A stretch of 33,700 bases of DNA, taken from contig AEMJ01000835.1 in NCBI GenBank assembly GCA_000166735.2, forward strand, positions 1 to 33,700, read 5' to 3'. Shown one piece after another: positions 28,831 through 33,700 of the stretch (position 1 is its first letter; every line of letters begins with the position of its first letter). Below the pieces are notes generated by a model. That model worked only from the letters and a program-made list of their open reading frames with translations. It did no database searches and was not told where the DNA came from. The position numbers and the translations under genes are program-made. Source of the DNA: Leuconostoc inhae KCTC 3774 (GTDB lineage Bacteria > Bacillota > Bacilli > Lactobacillales > Lactobacillaceae).

Positions 28831-30225
28831 CTATGAGTTAAAGTAATCTTGTAACGTCAAATAATCCACTACTTTCTTGTTTTCAATAACAACAACATCT
28901 GTTGTCACATTCTCAATAAATCGTTTATCGTGCGATACAATTACCAACGCCGCTTTGCTGTCATTAATATATGTTGTCAAGGCCACTACGCCATCATAGT
29001 CAAGATAGTTGGTTGGTTCATCTAATATTAGCACGTCAAACGCTGAAATTAAGCACAATATTAGTTGTACTTTTAGCAACTGTCCTCCACTTAATTTATT
29101 TGGACTTCGAGTTAACATTTCTCGATTAACTCCCAGAGCCCCAGCAACTTCTAAAATAATTTCCTCGCGAATCCCTGATTTATTCATAAGTTGTGTTATT
29201 AAAGGAATTGACGAACACCAATCTTGATTTATATTTTGATGGAAATAGTTCACGTGTACATTTTTTTCATCTAATTTTTGAAATAATTTATCAAGTAGCG
29301 ATGTTTTTCCTACGCCGTTATCACCAAGCAAAGATAAAACATGTCCAGATTTAATATTGATTTTAAATGGTGAATTTACTAAATAGTTTTCATTAACCTT
29401 GACATTGCTAAACGACAACTGCATCGATATTTTTCCGGAATTTTGATAATAATTTAGTATCTTTAATCCTATTTTGGTAAATGGCTTCGAATCATAATGA
29501 TTATCATTGAGCGCTTGTCTCATATTTTTTGCTGAAGTCGCTAGTCGATTCTGAACTTTGTCATATTTACCAGCCAGACCTTTAGCTTTTTTGTCTGAAT
29601 TTGATATGCCTCTTACTTTTTTGGATCGTTGAGACTTTTCCTGGAGTCGCTGAACTGATTTCCGTTGTTGATTTTTTTGCTTTTTTTGTACTTCATACAT
29701 CTGAAATTCTTTATGTCGTTTCTTTTCGTACTCTAGCTGAAAATCCTCAAATTTTTGCTCATATAGTTCAGCCCGACGGTTTTCAATCAATAAGATGTTA
29801 TCAGTAGTAGAGTCTAGAAAGTCGAAATCATGACTAATCAAGAGTACTATACCAGAAAAATGCCTAATCAATCCAGATAACACCTTAATGCCATTCTTAT
29901 CTAAATTTGAAGTTGGTTCATCTAGCAATAAAATATCAGGATTAGAAAATACAGCATCTTTTAATCGTTGCAGTTGTAACTCACCAGGACTATGGTAATC
30001 TTCCCAATCATTAAATTGCGAAACTATTTTTACTTTGCCCTCTAATGATATCGTTCCTTTTTGGGGTAATAATCTACCACTAATTAAATTTATTAATGTT
30101 GTTTTACCGACTCCATTATCACCAACAATGCCGATATGACCTTCTGAAAGCCTGAAGTTTATATTGTCAAATACAATATTACCTTGATCGAATTGAAATG
30201 AGATATTTTTTACGTCAATCACCAT
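28831..30225 (-). CDS. ABC-F ATPase, antibiotic-resistance (ribosome-protection) type
   Basis: A 464-residue protein with two ABC domains and no membrane segment. Walker A sites are GDNGVGKTTLI and GDNGVGKTSLL, signatures are SPGELQLQRL (variant) and LSGGQLLKVQL, and both Walker B motifs end in DEPTSNLD or DEPTNYLD. A charged, helical interdomain linker (about residues 165-240) matches the part of ABC-F proteins that reaches toward the peptidyl transferase centre. Length and layout fit Msr/Vga/Lsa-like members, which free the ribosome from antibiotics. The start follows GGAGG and overlaps the MFS gene by 11 bases. In this locus a self-immunity role is likely (inference). Confidence 0.87.
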   Translation of the reverse strand: MVIDVKNISFQFDQGNIVFDNINFRLSEGHIGIVGDNGVGKTTLINLISGRLLPQKGTISLEGKVKIVSQFNDWEDYHSPGELQLQRLKDAVFSNPDILLLDEPTSNLDKNGIKVLSGLIRHFSGIVLLISHDFDFLDSTTDNILLIENRRAELYEQKFEDFQLEYEKKRHKEFQMYEVQKKQKNQQRKSVQRLQEKSQRSKKVRGISNSDKKAKGLAGKYDKVQNRLATSAKNMRQALNDNHYDSKPFTKIGLKILNYYQNSGKISMQLSFSNVKVNENYLVNSPFKINIKSGHVLSLLGDNGVGKTSLLDKLFQKLDEKNVHVNYFHQNINQDWCSSIPLITQLMNKSGIREEIILEVAGALGVNREMLTRSPNKLSGGQLLKVQLILCLISAFDVLILDEPTNYLDYDGVVALTTYINDSKAALVIVSHDKRFIENVTTDVVVIENKKVVDYLTLQDYFNS

Positions 30226-31456
30226 GTAAAACCTCCAAGAATCTTTTGTCAGTTAGAGCGTACAACAAACTAACAACCATTAGTCCCGTTAATATAATTA
30301 AACTAATCGATTTGATTGGCACTGTTTTTGAAACAATTGCTGCTAGAGGTGCAGTCACCATCAGTAAGGTAAATATTGTCCCCAGAGTAGTTCCTAGAAT
30401 TTTGTTATCAATTTTTTCTTGTAGTAGTGTGATAAGAATAATGCCAGTGAAACTGTTAAACAAGCTGTACAAAGCCCAAAAACAAATCAATCCAGTAATC
30501 AATATTTTCTCACTATTAATGAATGCATATAACAATGACAATAAAAATAAAGCTCCACTCTGAATCAGTAGTAACAAACGATAGTGACCTTTGTAATTCA
30601 TGACCAAAGTATGCTTACGTTGAATAACAAGTGTGGCTATAACACTAGCAACGGAAATGACAATTTGTTGAAGGGAAAAAGCATACTTGATATTTGGTAT
30701 TTTGTAATTTAAGTATAATGGCTGAATATACCAAAAAGTCCAATACAAAAAATTCATTATCAATGCATATGGAATAACCGTTTGAATTATAGGCTCATGC
30801 AATATATTCCTTAGTCCTTTGAAAGTACTGCTAACTGCTTCGTTAAACTTAAAATTTACATCACTATCATTTATCACATCAGGAATTACATTTTTTGCAG
30901 TTGAAATATTTAAAATTCCAATTGCAGATAAAATTATTAAAAATATAATTAATATAGTTGATGATTTTAAATCTAAATAAGTTATCATAACTGCCAATAA
31001 CGATCCTGACAGAATGCTAGAAATTCCCGAAACAGCAGAAAATCCTGCGTTGTTTTTTACTCTTTCACTTTCATTTTTAGCAAATTTATATGTTGATACC
31101 TCTACTGCTGATGAATAAAAAACTGAAATTAGCGAATTTAAAGTTGAAAAAATGAGTAATAGCAATATTATACCGTTAATACGCGTTTGAAACAGTGAGA
31201 AAAGCAAAATGCCAGTCACACATATACGAATTAAAGATACCCATTTCAAAATTTTAGCTGGGTTCACCATATCAGCAACAGCTCCACCAATAGGTCCACC
31301 ACCTATCTCGATAATTTGCAACATGCCAAGTAAGGCGACCATATCTTGTCGATGCAATTTTACCGCAAAATACCAAATTAAAAATAAATTAAAAGTTTGT
31401 GTAGCGACAGTTACAACACCGTCATTTAAAATTATTTTAATAAAATTTTTATTCAT
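30215..31456 (-). CDS. MFS exporter in the YcaO locus
   Basis: A 413-residue major facilitator with about 12 spans and the loop motif GGGPIGGAVADMVNPAKILK. It resembles Mef-type efflux proteins. Its ATG overlaps the ycaO stop (ATGA), and its end overlaps the ABC-F start, so the three are co-translated. The order MFS then ABC-F is the same as in the macrolide-resistance pair mef-msr. Here it more likely exports the product of the YcaO enzyme, while adding protection. Substrate unproven. Confidence 0.82.
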   Translation of the reverse strand: MNKNFIKIILNDGVVTVATQTFNLFLIWYFAVKLHRQDMVALLGMLQIIEIGGGPIGGAVADMVNPAKILKWVSLIRICVTGILLFSLFQTRINGIILLLLIFSTLNSLISVFYSSAVEVSTYKFAKNESERVKNNAGFSAVSGISSILSGSLLAVMITYLDLKSSTILIIFLIILSAIGILNISTAKNVIPDVINDSDVNFKFNEAVSSTFKGLRNILHEPIIQTVIPYALIMNFLYWTFWYIQPLYLNYKIPNIKYAFSLQQIVISVASVIATLVIQRKHTLVMNYKGHYRLLLLIQSGALFLLSLLYAFINSEKILITGLICFWALYSLFNSFTGIILITLLQEKIDNKILGTTLGTIFTLLMVTAPLAAIVSKTVPIKSISLIILTGLMVVSLLYALTDKRFLEVLHGD

Positions 31457-32483
31457 ATAAAAGGAGTTCCCCTATACTTTTCACGCAACGCAACGTTTTT
31501 GGTTGTACACAACTCTGGAAAGTAAAATGGAACAAATTGATTTGAAATCAGAGGCTGTAACTCAGGAGAGTAAACTCGAGTTGTAAATCCTTTTGGACTG
31601 TTGCCAACTGTGAGATAGTAAAACGTTGGTTGTAAACTGTTACTCTTTATTTCCTCAGAATTAATTCGGACATTCAGCAAACTATTGTCAACTCGGTTCC
31701 AAAAATCTTTACTAAATCCATGAGGTATCATTACTTGCGATAAATTATACCAATTTTCACCGCGAAAAGTGTGAATAGCTTCTAAAAGAGCATGGTTCAT
31801 CGCATTTTTTTCATCAGTATTGGTGCCAAATCCGACAGATAAAAAAGGAAAAGTAGTTGTCTCCAAGACCGCCATAATTGTTGAATATGAAAATTGATTT
31901 GATTCCAGTATTTCAAAAACACGAACTGATTTTATAATTTTTTGTTTTTTAATTTATCAAACACACTAGATTTCACTCGTATTTTTTCAATAATTTTAGA
32001 CCGTCCAAACCACCAAAACATTTTTGTGTGATGTTCAATAATTTCAGATTTACCTTTATTTAAAGCTGTTATTTTATTGATATCATGAGAGTATCCTTCA
32101 GAACTAGACCAATGTAGTTGATTTTTTTCATGCAAATCATAATTTGATTTAAATAATACCAATTCTTTTGGAAACAAAACAACATCCGATGGATCACTAA
32201 CGTTTTTAAGCTCAACATATTGTTTTTCTAAATTATACCAATTTGTATCTCCAATAATTTCTAAATTTCTATAAAAATCTGAATTTGCTTCTCCTCTCAT
32301 TTCTATTGGAACGTAATTGGTCATATCTCTTTCTTCCAATAATTCAGACAAAGCATTCGAGTATGCAATGTTATCTGTTGTATGAGTGGCCGAAGGTCTG
32401 AATGACATATTATTTTTTTCTTTGAATGTTACAAAACCTTCAATTCCGAAATTAGGAACCCTCATTAAATTTATTTCTGACAT
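31453..32483 (-). CDS. Divergent YcaO-domain protein, probable peptide-modifying enzyme (frameshift as read)
   Basis: YcaO enzymes use ATP to activate peptide backbone amides, forming azolines, amidines or thioamides. The joined protein (about 343 residues) shows three helices resembling the YcaO ATP-site helices: ALSELLEER (E47, E50), KSEIIEH (E147, E150) and NAMNHALLEAIHTF (E235), the last preceded by SVGFGTNTDEK. The C terminus is GTPFI and lacks the PxPxP tail of many azoline-forming cyclodehydratases. As read, a stop at 31932 splits it; one extra A in the run at 31938-31943 joins KNKK to IIKSVRVFEILESNQ in the downstream frame. GAGG precedes the ATG. The level of similarity is modest, and a profile search should confirm it. 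Confidence 0.68.
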
Positions 32484-32512
32484 TTAACACCTCATTTTAA
32501 ATTAAAAAATAA

Positions 32513-32540
32513 AAGAGAAGCAACTAGTCCGACTTCTCTT
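32513..32540 (-). terminator. Intrinsic terminator between the 187-residue gene and ycaO
   Basis: On the minus strand, AAGAGAAG..CTTCTCTT forms an 8-bp stem with a 12-base loop, followed by TTTATTTTTT. It lies 30 bases upstream of the ycaO start, and no promoter is evident after it, so it would make ycaO expression depend on read-through, as often seen after RiPP precursor genes. Confidence 0.75.
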
Positions 32541-32556
32541 TGTATAAATATAAGCA

Positions 32557-33120
32557 TTAACTATTAATTAGTTCAACTTCTTTGGTCATTACACTATATT
32601 TTTTAAGGAAAACAAGCTCTTGAGATAATAATCCAACAATGTCTTCTGTCAGTTTTGTGATACTACCATGTCGCAAATATTCATGGACTTGACTTTCCAT
32701 AAGAAGTTTTTCGTACGGCATCACTTCATATGCATTGTATAAATCATAGATTAAATCTGACATTTTTGTATTTGTCAAACTCATTTCCTTGAGAATAAGA
32801 ACCTCATCATTACTCAAATCAACATCAGATTGAACCGCATTCAAATTTTTAAAGAAATCATCTAAATTATTATCTAGTGCCACTGAAGCGTTCCAACTTG
32901 TAAGTAAGTTTTGTTTTACATCTTCATACTTCGCAAATGCGAGAGTATATTGTGTTGTTTTTTCGAATGACATAATTTCTTCAACATGAACATTAGCAAA
33001 ACTAAAATACGCATTAATTTGAAAAACATTTTTAACAATTGATGCATATGCCAAACGCAAATTTTCAATTTCGTTTTCTGCAATATAACACGTTGTCATT
33101 TTACAATTAATCCCACCCAT
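32557..33120 (-). CDS. Unknown 187-residue protein, first gene of the YcaO locus
   Basis: I do not recognise the family. The protein begins MGGINCKMTTCYIAENE and is otherwise predicted largely helical, acidic and soluble, with no signal peptide or membrane span. Its only two cysteines are C6 and C11, and there is a single proline. The start is well supported: GAGGA lies 9 bases upstream, an in-frame stop is just before, and a promoter is 50 bases away. It is followed by a terminator and then the YcaO gene. Possibilities are a RiPP precursor with an N-terminal core and long follower, a partner protein for the YcaO enzyme, or an immunity protein. The first is attractive because Cys and Thr are the usual YcaO substrates, but unproven. 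Confidence 0.7.
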   Translation of the reverse strand: MGGINCKMTTCYIAENEIENLRLAYASIVKNVFQINAYFSFANVHVEEIMSFEKTTQYTLAFAKYEDVKQNLLTSWNASVALDNNLDDFFKNLNAVQSDVDLSNDEVLILKEMSLTNTKMSDLIYDLYNAYEVMPYEKLLMESQVHEYLRHGSITKLTEDIVGLLSQELVFLKKYSVMTKEVELINS

Positions 33121-33170
33121 AATTCTTAATCCTCACAATTATTATTTTTAAATAAACTTTTAGTGAGTTT

Positions 33171-33199
33171 AATATAATCTTATTTTAATAAAAAGTCAA
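33171..33199 (-). promoter_or_regulatory. Promoter of the YcaO locus
   Basis: Minus-strand TTGACT (33194-33199) and TATATT (33171-33176) with a 17-base spacer. Transcription would start about 45 bases before the 187-residue gene, leaving no room for another gene before it. Confidence 0.75.
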
Positions 33200-33298
33200 T
33201 TATTTTTCAACAATTAATGAAAATTTCATCAATATAAATGGTCCTATGATGTAAAAGTAGACAAAAGTTATTCTTTGTTACACTAACAGAAATTCATT

Positions 33299-33553
33299 AT
33301 GGTAAAAAAATACACTCAAGAATTTAAAAATTACATTGTTGAGATGGCCCACTCAGGTAAGTCACTTAAGGACATTCGTACAGAATATGGGGTCTGGACT
33401 GAATCTGTTCGTTCCTGGCTCAAAAAAGCTAACTATTTAGATCAATATACGCCCGAAAACGTCAGATTAAGTGCCTTTGAAAAAGAAAATAAACGTCTGC
33501 GTGAAGAACTACGTATTTTAAAAGTAACAGCAGTCTTGTTGGCAAAAAATTAA
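33299..33553 (+). CDS. IS3-family transposase OrfA
   Basis: An 84-residue DNA-binding protein with a helix-turn-helix (SGKSLKDIRTEYGVWTESVRSW is the core region, residues about 20-41) and a leucine-zipper-like C terminus (LSAFEKENKRLREELRILK). It ends in A AAA AAT TAA (33544-33553), a run suited to -1 slippage into orfB, giving the OrfAB transposase. Confidence 0.88.
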   Translation: MVKKYTQEFKNYIVEMAHSGKSLKDIRTEYGVWTESVRSWLKKANYLDQYTPENVRLSAFEKENKRLREELRILKVTAVLLAKN

Positions 33554-33576
33554 TCGTTTTAGGACGTAAGCCTGTC

Positions 33577-33700
33577 ATGTCCATTATTAAACAAAATTTA
33601 TCTAGGAGAGAAAAAATTGCGACCGTGCTACGCATTTTAAAATTAAATTGCAGTACTTATCACGCTTTAATAGTGAGTGGAAACTTTCAATTTTTGCATT
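33577..33700 (+). CDS. IS3-family transposase OrfB (partial, runs off the window)
   Basis: An ATG at 33577 opens MSIIKQNLSRREKIATVLRI, typical of the N terminus of IS3-family OrfB before the HTH_21 and DDE integrase core. It lies in the -1 frame relative to orfA, and the frame is already open from the slippery run at 33544. Only about 41 codons are in the window. Confidence 0.75.
   Translation, partial: MSIIKQNLSRREKIATVLRILKLNCSTYHALIVSGNFQFLH

Larger units (their letters stand above)
33250..33700 (+). mobile_element. IS3-family insertion sequence, left part
   Basis: The element probably begins near TGTAAAAGTAGACAAAA at 33250, 49 bases before orfA, and runs past the window's right edge. 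It carries orfA and the start of orfB in the -1 frame, as is usual for IS3-family elements of the IS150 group. Only one end is present, so inverted repeats and target duplication cannot be checked. Confidence 0.75.

Noticed and set aside
30198-31460. Plus-strand open frames across the MFS gene as an antisense gene
   Set aside because: They mirror hydrophobic coding sequence and have no ribosome sites.

Overview
The window looks like a chromosomal segment of a low-GC lactic acid bacterium, most likely the Leuconostoc/Weissella group. This is inferred from gene content: a cysK-ctl-cysE cluster, a beta-glucoside PTS under LicT-type antitermination with a perfect cre site, a GshA-type glutamate-cysteine ligase, a CHAP-domain wall hydrolase and an HPK10/LytTR two-component system. 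The species cannot be fixed from the sequence alone. I see no tRNA, rRNA, CRISPR array or replication origin.

Layout. 0.1-3.0 kb: cysteine operon (cysK, ctl, cysE, minus strand) behind a promoter, a 24-codon cysteine-rich leader peptide and a strong intrinsic terminator, which together look like ribosome-mediated attenuation. 3.2-3.7 kb: a YagU-family membrane protein. 4.1-8.5 kb: aryl-beta-glucoside operon licT-bglP-bgl with two RAT/terminator switches and a cre site on the promoter. 8.6-12.4 kb: an alpha/beta hydrolase, a HAD phosphatase and a 618-residue FAD/NAD(P)-binding protein. 12.4-14.4 kb: a peptide-sensor-type histidine kinase and LytTR regulator with no visible peptide gene. 14.7-17.0 kb: glutamate-cysteine ligase and a secreted CHAP protein. 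17.4-18.9 kb: a quinone-reductase-like enzyme divergent from a MarR regulator, with two matching palindromes between them. 19.2-24.7 kb: a Ugp-like operon for glycerol-3-phosphate or glycerophosphodiester uptake and hydrolysis (ATPase, two permeases, binding protein, GDPD, histidine phosphatase). 24.9-28.4 kb: HxlR regulator divergent from an oxidoreductase-PEBP-MFS unit. 28.4-28.7 kb: remnant of a helix-turn-helix protein.

28.8-33.2 kb is the accessory island and the most interesting part. One promoter drives a 187-residue unknown protein, then an intrinsic terminator, then a divergent YcaO-domain protein, an MFS exporter and an ABC-F ATPase. The last three overlap or abut. The layout suggests a small, apparently undescribed YcaO-dependent modified-peptide (RiPP) locus with export plus ribosomal self-protection. 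The 187-residue protein carries its only two cysteines within its first 11 residues, so it could be a precursor with an N-terminal core and a long follower. That assignment is hypothesis. An IS3-family element begins just upstream and runs off the window.

Sequence quality matters here. At least fifteen recognisable gene interruptions are single-base length errors in homopolymer runs: fourteen lack one base in an A/T run and one has an extra base in a C run. They affect licT (twice), the esterase, the kinase (three times), gshA (twice), the CHAP protein, marR, the phosphatase, ugpB, ugpC, the PEBP gene, the oxidoreductase and ycaO. The pattern points to sequencing or consensus error rather than gene decay, so I annotate these as single genes across the breaks.
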